From: a virus
Virus record (IMG/VR): IMGVR_UViG_3300035670_000850
Coordinates: 1-32,364 of that record
Reading direction: 5' to 3' (one strand)
Length of the DNA: 32,364 nucleotides
How positions within the stretch are numbered: position 1 is the first letter of the stretch; each line of letters starts with the position of its first letter. Below, in pieces: positions 1 through 8,174 of this stretch. The translations under genes and the position numbers were made by a program. The notes under the pieces were generated by a model that had not been told where the DNA came from, did no database searches, and saw only the letters and a program-made list of their open reading frames with translations.

Positions 1-45
1 TGCTTGCTGAGTGGGAAAGCCTGTATTCGCAGTTGAAGTAGAATC
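1..45. repeat. Terminal direct repeat, left copy (circular contig)
   Basis: These 45 bases are identical to the last 45 bases of the window. They carry the final codons and TAG stop (39-41) of the primase-like gene that ends at 32360. The simplest reading is an assembly overlap of a circular or circularly permuted genome, with a unit length of 32,319 bp. A genuine 45-bp physical terminal repeat is possible but less likely, because the repeat cuts through a gene. Confidence 0.95.
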
Positions 46-50
46 GGCGC

Positions 51-2117
51 GTGGCTGGTGCGCGTACATTCGTTGTTCGGTTCGTCTCTGATACCGACAA
101 GGCTCTCGATGGGTTCAAGAAGCTCAATAACGGGCTGGCTGGGGTCGGCAATAGTGGCACGGTCGTTAGCCGTTCGTTCAAGGACATGTTCACGGGGGCT
201 GCGGTTGCGACGGCTGGGGTGTCGGCTGCGGTGGTTGGGGTTGCTGGTGCGTTGTATAAGGCGACGCAGGCTGCGGCTGAGGATCAGAAGAGTCAGGCAT
301 TGTTGGCCGATCAGTTGCAGAAGACGGTTGGTGCTTCGGATGCGTTGATTGCTTCGACTGAGCGGTTGATTGCTGAGCAGCAGGCGTTGACGGGTATTTC
401 GGATACCGACCTTCGTGATGCTCTTTCGATTCTTGTTCGTGGTACTGGTGACCTGACCAAGGCACAGAACCTCTTGTCAACTGCAATGGACATCAGTACC
501 GCCACCGGCAAGGACTTGAACAGCGTCAGCATCGCGTTGGCTAGAGGTGCGAACGGTCAGTTCACCGCGCTCACCAGGCTCGGCATCCCGATTGATGAGA
601 ACACGAAGAAGTCCAAGGATTTCAATCAGGTTCTTCGTGACTTGAACGATCAGTTTGGTGGTGCTGCGAAGACTGCTGCTGGCACGTTCCAAGGTCAGTT
701 GAAGATTCTGCAAGGCCAGTTCGGTGAGATTGTTGAGACGGTGGGGGCGGCCTTGTTGCCGTATCTGCAACAGTTCTCTGATTTCATTGTGACGAATGTG
801 GTACCTGCTGTTCAGCGCATTACGACGGTCATCGGCGAGAAGGGGTTGGTGGCTGCGTTCCAGCAGCTTGTCTATGAGTCTGGTCGAAGTGGCCCTGCTG
901 TGATTAGCGCATTTCGAGCGATCACGATTGGGGTTGCGGAGTTCGCCAATGTTGCTGCCAGAGCGTTCAATATCTCGAAGGCACAGTTCCAAATATTGAA
1001 AGGTGATGTTGTTGGTGCAGTCAAATCATTCGCTGCCGCCACGAAAGAGGTCATCGATACGGATGCTCTGCGCTCAGCGTTTGATGCGCTGGCCATCGGC
1101 ATCAATCATTACAAGCGTGAGGTGACGACGGCTGATCGGGCTGAGCGTGAGTTCAATGCAACCGGTCAGGCAACTGCCGATATCTTCGGTGAGGGTGGCG
1201 GCGGTGGCGGTAAGGGTGGGGTGGCTAAGACCGTCAAGACTGCGGCTGAGAAGTTGAAGATGTTGACCGAGGCTATTGATAAGTCGACGGCTGCGTCGAA
1301 GCGGTTGAAGTCGGCTGGGGAGTCTGTGGCTGATTCGCAGAAGTCTTTGGCTGATGCGACTTCGGAGCGTGAGAAGGCTCAGGCTGCGTTCAATCAGGCA
1401 GTGGCTGGGTATGGTGCGGATTCGCAGCAGGCTAAGGATGCTCAACGGAAGTTGGATGCGGCTCAGCGTGATGTGGCTCGGTCTGGGTTTAGGGTTGAGC
1501 AGGCTGTGTTTGCTGTGAAGGATGCGGAGAAGGAGTTGGCTGAGGTTCGTGCTGATCCTGAGTCGAATCCGCAAAAGATTCGTGAGGCTGAGATTCGTTT
1601 GGCTGAGGCGAAGTTGGCTGTGACTGATGCGACGGATGCGCAGTATGAGGCGACGAAAGATTTGGGTGAGGCTCAACGGTTCTTGAATGAGCAGGTATCT
1701 GGTGCGATCCCTGGGTCTGCTGTGTATGAGGAGTTGGCTTCGGATTTGGCTGACGCAAAGGAACGTGAGGCCGATATGACGAGGCGTGTTGCTGACGCTA
1801 TCGATGCTCAGCGTGAGGCGTTGGATGCGTACAATGAGTCGCTTCGTGTGCAGTTGGATTTGACTAAGCAATTCCCGAAGGTATCGGCTGGTGTGCCGAA
1901 TCCGTTTGCGTCTGAGCTTGCTTCTATTCAGCAGACTCAGAATGCTCCTCGTGCCGGTATTGTCGCAGCACCGACGGTTGCGGTGACGGTGAACGCTGGG
2001 TTGGGTGCATCAGGTCAGGAGGTTGGGGCTGAGATTGCTGAGTATTTGCGTCAGTATGCGACGGTTTCTGGGGTTCAGTTCTCGAATGGTTCTACCGGCG
2101 CATTGTTTGGAAGGTAG
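51..2117 (+). CDS. Tail tape measure protein
   Basis: This 688-residue protein is the longest tail gene and should set tail length and form the core of the siphovirus tail tube. The N-terminal half has tape-measure features: an alanine/valine-rich hydrophobic stretch at about residues 48-70 and another near 225-250. A glycine-rich hinge lies near 378-388, followed by a long charged Ala/Glu/Lys/Asp coiled coil from about 395 to 610. GTG at 51 is the chosen start and has no clear Shine-Dalgarno. On the circular map it begins 9 bases after the primase-like gene stop, so translational coupling is likely. By the usual rule of about 1.5 angstrom per residue, it predicts a tail near 100 nm. Codons are strongly G/T-ending, unlike the next gene. 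Confidence 0.9.
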   Translation: MAGARTFVVRFVSDTDKALDGFKKLNNGLAGVGNSGTVVSRSFKDMFTGAAVATAGVSAAVVGVAGALYKATQAAAEDQKSQALLADQLQKTVGASDALIASTERLIAEQQALTGISDTDLRDALSILVRGTGDLTKAQNLLSTAMDISTATGKDLNSVSIALARGANGQFTALTRLGIPIDENTKKSKDFNQVLRDLNDQFGGAAKTAAGTFQGQLKILQGQFGEIVETVGAALLPYLQQFSDFIVTNVVPAVQRITTVIGEKGLVAAFQQLVYESGRSGPAVISAFRAITIGVAEFANVAARAFNISKAQFQILKGDVVGAVKSFAAATKEVIDTDALRSAFDALAIGINHYKREVTTADRAEREFNATGQATADIFGEGGGGGGKGGVAKTVKTAAEKLKMLTEAIDKSTAASKRLKSAGESVADSQKSLADATSEREKAQAAFNQAVAGYGADSQQAKDAQRKLDAAQRDVARSGFRVEQAVFAVKDAEKELAEVRADPESNPQKIREAEIRLAEAKLAVTDATDAQYEATKDLGEAQRFLNEQVSGAIPGSAVYEELASDLADAKEREADMTRRVADAIDAQREALDAYNESLRVQLDLTKQFPKVSAGVPNPFASELASIQQTQNAPRAGIVAAPTVAVTVNAGLGASGQEVGAEIAEYLRQYATVSGVQFSNGSTGALFGR

Positions 2118-2120
2118 CCG

Positions 2121-3998
2121 ATGCCAGCAACAATGAACTGGGGGGAAACACTCAAAGTGCTTCTTGATGTCGGCTTCCTCACCGACGCATTCAAGCTCAA
2201 CACTTCAGTCCTTGACGGCACCGACAAACTTGACGGAACCACAGACTTCGTAGACATCACCCAATATGTCCAATCGGTGAACATCAATCGTGGCCGATCA
2301 AGCCAACTCGACACCTTCAACCCTGGCACCCTCTCCATCGTCGCCGACGACCGTGCAGCCAACCGCTACTTCGACCCCATCAACACCGCATCCCCCTGGT
2401 ATCAAGGCTCACTCGGCATCGCTCCACGTCGAGCCGTCGAAGTCTACGGAGGCTCAGCCGGAACCGCAGCCCTCTTCAAAGGCTACGTCTACGACCTCAA
2501 CATCGACTACGACATGCCGAACCTCTCAACCGCCACCATCCTCGCAGTCGACGCACTCACCCAACTCGGACAAACCAACCTCAACGCCTTCAACCCATCC
2601 AGCCAACTCACCTCAGCCCGAGTCTCCGCCATCCTCGACCGCCCCGAAGTTGCCTGGTCAACCGCACTCCGATCCATCGGCACAGGTGTCGCCACCTGCG
2701 GAACCGTCGCCTACGAAGACCAAACCAACGTCCTTCAAGCGTTGCAGGCCGTACAACTCGCAGAGAACGGCAGACTGTTCGCCAATCGCAACGGCCAAGT
2801 CGAGTTCGATCAGCGCATCACCGCAACATTCTCTACCGCTATCGCCAACCTTGGTGGCACCGCAGGCACCGCCATCCCCATCCAAACCCTAACCACCGTC
2901 TACGGTGCCGAAACCGTCCTCAACCGAGTCTCCGTCCAAATCTCCGGTGGCACCGCATCCAGCGTCGCCAACGGCACCGCATCCCAGGCAGAGTACGGAA
3001 TCAAAAACTTCTCCCTCACCGACATCCCACTCGTCAACGACACAGCAGGCTCAGCCCTTGCCTCAAACCTCCTCACCAACTACCAAAACCCTGAAGTGCG
3101 ATTCGATGAAGTCTCGTTCATCGTCAACCCGCTCACCGACGCCCAAACCGAACTTGTCGCCACCTTCGATGTCGGCTCAGTCCTCACCGCCACAAAAACC
3201 TTCACAACCGGCAGCCCAACCAGCGTCACCAAGAACGTCGTCATCGAAGGCATCCAACATGTCCTCACCCCATCCCGCCACGACATCCGACTCCGCCTCG
3301 GTCAGATCGATGTCCTCACCCCATTCATCCTCGCTGGGTACACCACGACCACGACCCGCACCAACCTCGTCACTAACCCCAACTTTGAGACGAACACGAC
3401 GGGATGGGGTAGTACAGGTGCGGCATCCATAGCCCGCATCACGACGGACGCATATATCGGAACCGCATCAGTACAAGTAACACTTACCAACCCAGGCAAC
3501 GGCGCAGGCCTCCAAAACTTCAGTCCTAGCAGCATTCGCATTCCTGTTTCAGCTAATAGCAATTACATTATTTCTGCTTATGTCAAACAAACATCAGGAA
3601 CAACGATCGGCGTCGATATTGACACCTACTACTATGACGCTTCAAATGTGCTAATTAGTTCATCGGACGGCGCAAACACTTCGCTGACCGCAAGTTGGCA
3701 GCGCATCAGTCGGAGTATCACAACTCCCGCCAATACCGCATACTTGGGTGTTGCAATACCATGCCAACAGGCATACACAGGAACCTTTGTTTATCTCGTA
3801 GATGCCGTACTAATTGAAACAGGCTCAACCCTTCTTCCCTATTTTGATGGCACCTACGCCGACACCTACAGCGGCTACACACTCACCAGCCAAGCATGGA
3901 CAGGCACCGCCAACGCCTCAACCAGCACCGCCACATGGGGACTAACCAGCTCATTCGTCGGCTCCGAACTTGACGACCCCACAATCGGCCTCTACTAG
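2121..3998 (+). CDS. Minor tail protein with C-terminal carbohydrate-binding-like domain
   Basis: This 625-residue protein directly follows the tape measure gene, the usual place for a distal tail or baseplate protein. Residues about 40-130 (VDITQYVQSVNINRGRSS, then a DDRAANRYFDP segment) match the N-terminal pattern of actinophage minor tail proteins. From about residue 410 a second module begins with TNLVTNPNFETNTTGW, the typical opening of CBM_4_9-like jelly-roll carbohydrate-binding domains, and runs to about 580. Within it the DNA at roughly 3500-3850 is visibly more AT-rich and loses the strong C-ending codon bias of the flanks. That suggests the binding domain was exchanged recently. 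It probably contacts host surface glycans. Confidence 0.8.
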   Translation: MPATMNWGETLKVLLDVGFLTDAFKLNTSVLDGTDKLDGTTDFVDITQYVQSVNINRGRSSQLDTFNPGTLSIVADDRAANRYFDPINTASPWYQGSLGIAPRRAVEVYGGSAGTAALFKGYVYDLNIDYDMPNLSTATILAVDALTQLGQTNLNAFNPSSQLTSARVSAILDRPEVAWSTALRSIGTGVATCGTVAYEDQTNVLQALQAVQLAENGRLFANRNGQVEFDQRITATFSTAIANLGGTAGTAIPIQTLTTVYGAETVLNRVSVQISGGTASSVANGTASQAEYGIKNFSLTDIPLVNDTAGSALASNLLTNYQNPEVRFDEVSFIVNPLTDAQTELVATFDVGSVLTATKTFTTGSPTSVTKNVVIEGIQHVLTPSRHDIRLRLGQIDVLTPFILAGYTTTTTRTNLVTNPNFETNTTGWGSTGAASIARITTDAYIGTASVQVTLTNPGNGAGLQNFSPSSIRIPVSANSNYIISAYVKQTSGTTIGVDIDTYYYDASNVLISSSDGANTSLTASWQRISRSITTPANTAYLGVAIPCQQAYTGTFVYLVDAVLIETGSTLLPYFDGTYADTYSGYTLTSQAWTGTANASTSTATWGLTSSFVGSELDDPTIGLY

Positions 3999-4010
3999 AA
4001 TCAGAACACT

Positions 4011-4220
4011 ATGGCAGGGCTTGGACGCAAACAATGGTCAGCCGGTGACACCCTCACCGCAGCCGACGTCAACGGATACTTGATGGAACAAATGGTGATG
4101 GTGTTCGCAGGCACCGCCGCACGAGCCTCAGCCATCCCAACCCCATCCGCAGGAATGTGTAGCTACTCAACCGCCTACGGCTTCGTCGTCTACAACGGCT
4201 CAGCCTGGGTGAGCGTGTAG
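4011..4220 (+). CDS. Small tail-tip protein, short paralogue of the next gene
   Basis: The 69-residue product is almost the same as the first 69 residues of the following gene: both contain WSAGDTLTAADVNGYLM, FAGTAARASAIPTPSAGM and YNGSAW. This motif set recurs at the N-termini of phage tail-fibre-like proteins, where it probably acts as an attachment or trimerisation head. Here the copy ends right after the head module and carries no distal domain. It may be a separate tail-tip subunit or a remnant of a fibre gene that lost its tip. The function is inferred from position and from the longer paralogue. Confidence 0.7.
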   Translation: MAGLGRKQWSAGDTLTAADVNGYLMEQMVMVFAGTAARASAIPTPSAGMCSYSTAYGFVVYNGSAWVSV

Positions 4221-4233
4221 ATTAGGAGACATC

Positions 4234-5280
4234 ATGCCAGGTCTTGGAAAGAAAACATGGTCAGCGGGGGACACCCTCACCGCAGCTGACGTCAACGGCT
4301 ATCTGATGGATCAGGCCGTCATGGTGTTTGCCGGAACCGCAGCCCGCGCCTCAGCCATCCCCACACCTTCGGCTGGGATGGTTGCGTATTCGACTGCCAC
4401 AGGTTTGCAGGTTTATAACGGGTCGGCTTGGGTTGATGTGTCGACTGGGTATGGTTCGGCGACTGGTGGTTCTGGTACGGCTGTCGGTACTGCGATCAGC
4501 GGAACGAACTACAACGTGCATACGTTCACAGCTGATGCGAATCTTGTTGTGACCAAGGCTGGGTTGTTTGATTTCTTGTTGTTTGGTGGCGGAGGTGGTG
4601 GTGCTGGTTCACAAAGTGGGACGAGTCGACCTGCGGGTGGTGGTGCTGGCGGCGGCAAATTACAAACGACCATGTATCTTGCTGCTGGAACCTATGCGGT
4701 AACCGTTGGTGCTGGTGGTGCTGGCGGTACCGATGGTCAATGGGGGGCACTTGGTGGGGCATCAAGAGTAGGTGCTGCTTTGGCGGTCATTGGTGGTGGC
4801 GGTGGTCGTAGTCCATTTGCCATTGCTAATGGTGGAGATCCTCGTGGTGGTTCTGGTGGTGGCGGTGCTGGAAATACTGGATTCACAACTGGTATCACAA
4901 GCGCATATTCGTCAACCGATTATGGATATTCCGGTGGAAACGGTGCGAATGATTCGGCTGGTGGTGGTGGAGGAGGAGCTGGTGGAATTGGCTCAAACAA
5001 TTCATCAACAACAGGTGGTGCTGGTGGAGTTGGATTTGATGTGAGCGCGTTCATAGGAGGCGCGACACTATACAAGGCCGCTGGCGGTGGTGGTGGTGGA
5101 ACAACTGGTGGTGCTGGTGGTTCTTCGATTGGTGGGACTGGTGGTTCGTCAGGTGTTGCTGGTGCAGCAGCATCAGCTAATACCGCCTCTGGTGGAGGTG
5201 GTGGAGGTCAGCCATCTGGAGCAGTTTATTCTGGAGGAAATGGTGGATCTGGCATTGTCTATGTCAGGTACAAGGTATGA
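4234..5280 (+). CDS. Glycine-rich tail fibre / receptor-binding-like protein
   Basis: This is a 348-residue protein. Residues 1-69 repeat the preceding small protein. From about residue 95 a domain opens with a HTFTADANLVVTKAGLFDFLLF segment and then becomes extremely glycine-rich, with runs of GGGGG and GGAGG to the C-terminus (GIVYVRYKV). This is the pattern of the glycine-rich tip domains seen in phage adhesins, which present polyglycine sandwiches to host receptors. An upstream AGGAG (about 4224) supports the ATG at 4234. Codon use flips from C/A-ending to G/T-ending near 4370, close to the module boundary. Receptor binding is inferred. Confidence 0.75.
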   Translation: MPGLGKKTWSAGDTLTAADVNGYLMDQAVMVFAGTAARASAIPTPSAGMVAYSTATGLQVYNGSAWVDVSTGYGSATGGSGTAVGTAISGTNYNVHTFTADANLVVTKAGLFDFLLFGGGGGGAGSQSGTSRPAGGGAGGGKLQTTMYLAAGTYAVTVGAGGAGGTDGQWGALGGASRVGAALAVIGGGGGRSPFAIANGGDPRGGSGGGGAGNTGFTTGITSAYSSTDYGYSGGNGANDSAGGGGGGAGGIGSNNSSTTGGAGGVGFDVSAFIGGATLYKAAGGGGGGTTGGAGGSSIGGTGGSSGVAGAAASANTASGGGGGGQPSGAVYSGGNGGSGIVYVRYKV

Positions 5281-5510
5281 CCGCTCAATACTTCGCTCAA
5301 CTTGACGACAACAATGTGGTGACTCATGTTGCTGTCGTAACTGCTGACTTCATGGCCGAGAACCCTGAGCGTTACCCTGGACGCTGGGTAGAAACATTCT
5401 TCGACACCGCAGGCAAGACGTATGCGGGTGTCGGCTTCACCTATGACGAAGATACGGACAACTTCGTTGCACCACCGCCGCCAGAACCGATCACGCCTCC
5501 GGCTGAGTAG
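5277..5510 (+). CDS. Small conserved tail-associated protein
   Basis: This 77-residue protein starts in an ATGA overlap with the glycine-rich gene stop. It has the sequence style of a small protein common in aquatic phages: MTAQYFAQLDDNNVVTHVAVV at the N-terminus, then NPERYPGRWVETFFD, then a short YAGVGFTYD segment and a proline-rich tail (APPPPEP). In those phages it lies beside tail-fibre genes and is thought to be structural or an assembly factor. The function here is not established. Its 3' part overlaps the candidate start region of the next gene. Confidence 0.7.
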   Translation: MTAQYFAQLDDNNVVTHVAVVTADFMAENPERYPGRWVETFFDTAGKTYAGVGFTYDEDTDNFVAPPPPEPITPPAE

Positions 5511-6780
5511 GCTTGCGCTACTTCTTCCTGCGTTAGCGTTCGCGTTCTTCCCACAATCAGCTCAGGCTGAAATGTTGCCTGGGCTGGTGGTTACGGCCTA
5601 TGAGATTCCTCCGTCGTATCCGGTGAGGGATGATGAGACGTATCCGGTGTGCAACATCTATGTCGAATCGAACATCAATCAGGCTTGGGGTGGTGGGTCG
5701 GTTGGTGGGTGTCGTGCTGATTGGGTGATGTTGCATTATCAGGGGTTCATTCAGATTCCTGAGCATGAGTCGATTGAGTTCATGGTGGCCGCTGATGATG
5801 GTGGGACGGTTGAGATTGCTGGGGTGGAGGTTGGTACTTGGAATCTGAAAGGGTGTTCGTGGTCGCAGACCATAACGCTGTCCGTTATGCCAGGCGAGTA
5901 TGCGTTGGATGGCTGGTTCTATGAGGCTGGTGGCAGCACATGCTTTATGCTGGCTTGGAAGATTGACGACGGATATTGGGAGATAGTTCCAGCATGGGCA
6001 TATACAACGGAATCCACCCCGACGACGACGACCTCTACTACTACTGTCCCCGAAACGACTGTCCCTGCCACCACCACCACTTCTACGACGCTTCAGGAAA
6101 CCTCAACCAGTCAGCCGACCACAACGACGACTGAACCTGAGCCGTCTATAACGAGCGTCGAGACGACTTCAACAGTTGCCGATACAACAACGTCAACAAC
6201 ACAAGCACCAGCACCTGTTTGGGTGCCTCCAGCAACCACAACAACGGAAGTAGCAACCACCACAACGACATCTCAACCTCCAACTGAAACAACTGTAACT
6301 ACTGAGACAACTCAGCCTAGACCGTCAACGACCATCCCTCAAACGACGGTCGCTCAAACCAGCATCCCCACAACGAGCATCCCTGACACGACGACAAGCA
6401 GCTCGACGACGCTCGTCATGGATACGACGACGACCATGCCATCGATCCAGCCGAGCATGAGCAACCAGCAGATTCTCCAACAAGCCATCAATCCTTCCGT
6501 AGTCGAATCCCTCTCAACCACCGAAGCCGAGATTCTATTCGCCGGACTAGACGAGGAATCCGTCACAGAAGACCAGGCAGCCCTCATCATCCAAGCCCTC
6601 GACGAAGCACCCGACGAAGTGAAACAAGCGTTCGAGGAGAACGTCAATGTGTTCTCAGGCCTCTGGTCGTCTTACAAGATGGTGGGTCAAACGATCAGCG
6701 TCGCGGAACGAGTGACGCTTGTGGCGGTTGCGAATACAATGGGAGCAGCAACGGCAGTCCTGCGTAGACGGAACGGCTAA
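5422..6780 (+). CDS. Secreted PA14-like protein with Thr-rich linker
   Basis: Translated from ATG 5422 the product has 452 residues. Arg-rich residues 20-30 precede a hydrophobic core (LALLLPALAFAFF) and a likely signal-peptidase site SAQA/E near residue 49. Residues about 50-195 form a Trp- and Cys-containing module with a PA14-like core (FIQIPEHESIEFMVAADDGGTVEIAG). A mucin-like Thr/Ser/Pro stretch follows (about 200-350), then an acidic helical region and a C-terminal segment (ERVTLVAVANTMGAATAVLRRR) that ends with basic residues. The start is unclear: ATG 5443 and TTG 5467 are alternatives, none with a good Shine-Dalgarno, and the beginning overlaps the preceding gene. The layout resembles actinobacterial cell-surface proteins. 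Sugar binding, virion decoration or superinfection exclusion are possible roles. Confidence 0.7.
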   Translation: MRVSASPMTKIRTTSLHHRRQNRSRLRLSRLALLLPALAFAFFPQSAQAEMLPGLVVTAYEIPPSYPVRDDETYPVCNIYVESNINQAWGGGSVGGCRADWVMLHYQGFIQIPEHESIEFMVAADDGGTVEIAGVEVGTWNLKGCSWSQTITLSVMPGEYALDGWFYEAGGSTCFMLAWKIDDGYWEIVPAWAYTTESTPTTTTSTTTVPETTVPATTTTSTTLQETSTSQPTTTTTEPEPSITSVETTSTVADTTTSTTQAPAPVWVPPATTTTEVATTTTTSQPPTETTVTTETTQPRPSTTIPQTTVAQTSIPTTSIPDTTTSSSTTLVMDTTTTMPSIQPSMSNQQILQQAINPSVVESLSTTEAEILFAGLDEESVTEDQAALIIQALDEAPDEVKQAFEENVNVFSGLWSSYKMVGQTISVAERVTLVAVANTMGAATAVLRRRNG

Positions 6781-6992
6781 TGATACGCAGAATCATCAAG
6801 GAACTGTTAGCACTTGGGCTAACCATCGGGGCATCGCTCATCACCCTCATCACCCTCTCCGGCGCAGTCCAAACCTGGGCACTCCTGTTCACGCTGATTG
6901 GGTTCGCACTACACTTGTTGAACGTAGCCATAACCGATGAAGGAGGGGAAAGTGAACCAACCCCAAGTGAAGCAGAACCCGACCATCGCTAA
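6780..6992 (+). CDS. Small membrane protein, holin candidate
   Basis: The 70-residue product has two hydrophobic segments (about 8-28 and 30-52) separated by a short turn, and an acidic/polar C-terminus (EGGESEPTPSEAEPDHR). Its size and topology, and its place just upstream of the endolysin gene, fit a small class II-type holin. Its start overlaps the previous stop (TAATG). The next small gene also has hydrophobic segments, so which of the two forms the lysis pore cannot be decided from sequence alone. Confidence 0.6.
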   Translation: MIRRIIKELLALGLTIGASLITLITLSGAVQTWALLFTLIGFALHLLNVAITDEGGESEPTPSEAEPDHR

Positions 6993-7203
6993 GTTCCTCG
7001 ACCTCCTCCAGCGACTCTTCTCGCTGTTCCTGGCCACAGCACTCCCAGCCGTCACCACCGGTGCCGTCATCGGAGTCTCCGTCGCCAAGTCAGCGATCAT
7101 GGCTGGTGCGATGGCTGTCATCGCAGTCGTCCAGAAGCTCGCCGCCGCCTCCGTCGATGGTGAGTTGACCGCAGACGAAATCAAGGCATCGTTCCAGAAG
7201 TAA
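6952..7203 (+). CDS. Small membrane-associated protein of the lysis region
   Basis: GTG 6952 is chosen because AAGGAGGGG sits immediately upstream (6940-6948). A longer reading from ATG 6937 would place that ribosome-binding sequence inside the gene. The product is 83 residues: a short polar N-terminus, an amphipathic helix (FLDLLQRLFSLFLATALPAV), a small-residue-rich hydrophobic helix (GAVIGVSVAKSAIMAGAMAVIAVVQKL), and a C-terminal DGELTADEIKASFQK segment. It overlaps the upstream gene by 41 bases. It could be a holin or an antiholin partner of its neighbour. Confidence 0.65.
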   Translation: MNQPQVKQNPTIAKFLDLLQRLFSLFLATALPAVTTGAVIGVSVAKSAIMAGAMAVIAVVQKLAAASVDGELTADEIKASFQK

Positions 7204-7206
7204 GCC

Positions 7207-7746
7207 ATGTCAAAGTACCCTGTCGTCCCCGTCAAACTTTGCTCATGCCTGAAAGGAGTGAAGCCTGGTGAACTACCAGCGAAACTCCTCCGAGGCATCG
7301 AAGGCAAAGGGAAACTTCACCATTGTGCGGCTGATGCATACGAGGCTATGGATGCTGCTGCTAATGCAGCAGGCATCGACCTCTCCCCAACCAGCCAAGC
7401 CGACACCTACCGCTCGTTGGAGACGCAAGAATATGGGTTCTATCAGCGATACACCGACACACCCAAGCCAGCCCTGATGAAGCAGAAGCCACGCATCTAC
7501 AAAGGCAAGGCGTGGTATCTGAAGAAAGGGATGGCACCAATGGCTGTGCCAGGCACCTCAAACCACAACCTCGGGATCGCCATCGACATCAAAGACGCCA
7601 CCGGCAACCGTCTTGCCTGGCTTCTCGCCAACGAACACCTCTACGGCTTCAGCCACGAACTCGACTCAGAACCCTGGCACATCCGATACGTCGCAGGCGA
7701 CGCAACCCCTGATGCTGTGAAGGCTTGGAAGGCGACGCAGGTCTGA
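7207..7746 (+). CDS. Endolysin, M15-family (VanY/D,D-carboxypeptidase-like) peptidase
   Basis: This 179-residue protein carries the zinc peptidase M15 signature: SNHNLGIAIDI with ligands His120 and Asp127, and EPWHIRY with catalytic Glu155 and ligand His158. M15 endolysins cut peptide cross-links of peptidoglycan. There is no signal peptide, so release through a holin is expected, consistent with the two small membrane proteins just upstream. Cysteines at 12, 14 and 40 are additional and unexplained. No separate cell-wall-binding domain is visible beyond the N-terminal 60 residues, which may serve that role. The gene begins three bases after the preceding stop. Confidence 0.9.
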   Translation: MSKYPVVPVKLCSCLKGVKPGELPAKLLRGIEGKGKLHHCAADAYEAMDAAANAAGIDLSPTSQADTYRSLETQEYGFYQRYTDTPKPALMKQKPRIYKGKAWYLKKGMAPMAVPGTSNHNLGIAIDIKDATGNRLAWLLANEHLYGFSHELDSEPWHIRYVAGDATPDAVKAWKATQV

Positions 7747-7747
7747 C

Positions 7748-8005
7748 ATGGATTGGGGTGTCGTTCTCGCAGCGTTACTCACAGCTGTCGGTGGAATCAT
7801 CACCACCCTTCTGATGATGTCACGCAAAGAGAACCGTGACGACCACGCAAAAGTGATGGAAACCATCGACAGGATCGGTGGAAAACTGGACAGGCTGGAC
7901 ACTAAGTTAGGGGAACACATCGACTGGCATTTCAAGGAGGCCACAAATGGGGAAGTTCCTCGAAGAAATAAAGTCGTCCGTCAACGGGCGGCCAAGCGTA
8001 CTTGA
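7748..8005 (+). CDS. Single-span membrane protein with coiled coil
   Basis: This 85-residue protein has an N-terminal hydrophobic helix (about 4-24, VVLAALLTAVGGIITTLLMM), a basic stop-transfer patch, and a heptad-like charged helix (VMETIDRIGGKLDRLDTKLGEHI). A similar layout occurs in phage lysis-associated membrane proteins placed right after endolysins. It could be a holin-like accessory or a spanin-like factor, but no family is recognised. The last 59 bases overlap the next gene, which has its own strong ribosome-binding site inside this one. Confidence 0.6.
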   Translation: MDWGVVLAALLTAVGGIITTLLMMSRKENRDDHAKVMETIDRIGGKLDRLDTKLGEHIDWHFKEATNGEVPRRNKVVRQRAAKRT

Positions 8006-8174
8006 CCAAATCCTCGCAGACCTACCCAAACAGGACGCGACAGACCTACAAGCAGCCCTAGCCGACCCAACCATCTCGGCCATGCAAATCACCCGCGCAC
8101 TCAACAAGCGTGGACACAAAATCTCATCCAGCGTCATCTACCGGCACAGGGAGAAACTCAATGAGTCTCGCTGA
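7947..8174 (+). CDS. Small helix-turn-helix-like protein
   Basis: The 75-residue product has a C-terminal segment (ISAMQITRALNKRGHKISSSVIYRHREKL) that reads like a helix-turn-helix or winged helix with a basic recognition helix. Similar small proteins with the ALADPTIS...ITRALNKRG pattern occur in actinophages. AAGGAGG lies seven bases before the ATG and supports this start although it is inside the previous gene. The 3' end overlaps the phosphoesterase gene, so the two are probably co-translated. It may bind DNA, but the target is unknown. Confidence 0.65.
   Translation: MGKFLEEIKSSVNGRPSVLDQILADLPKQDATDLQAALADPTISAMQITRALNKRGHKISSSVIYRHREKLNESR

Noticed and set aside
6000-6440. Tandem DNA repeats in the Thr-rich region
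   Set aside because: The repetition is of Thr codons (ACA/ACG/ACT/ACC mix) without a fixed unit, so it reflects protein composition and not a DNA repeat array.
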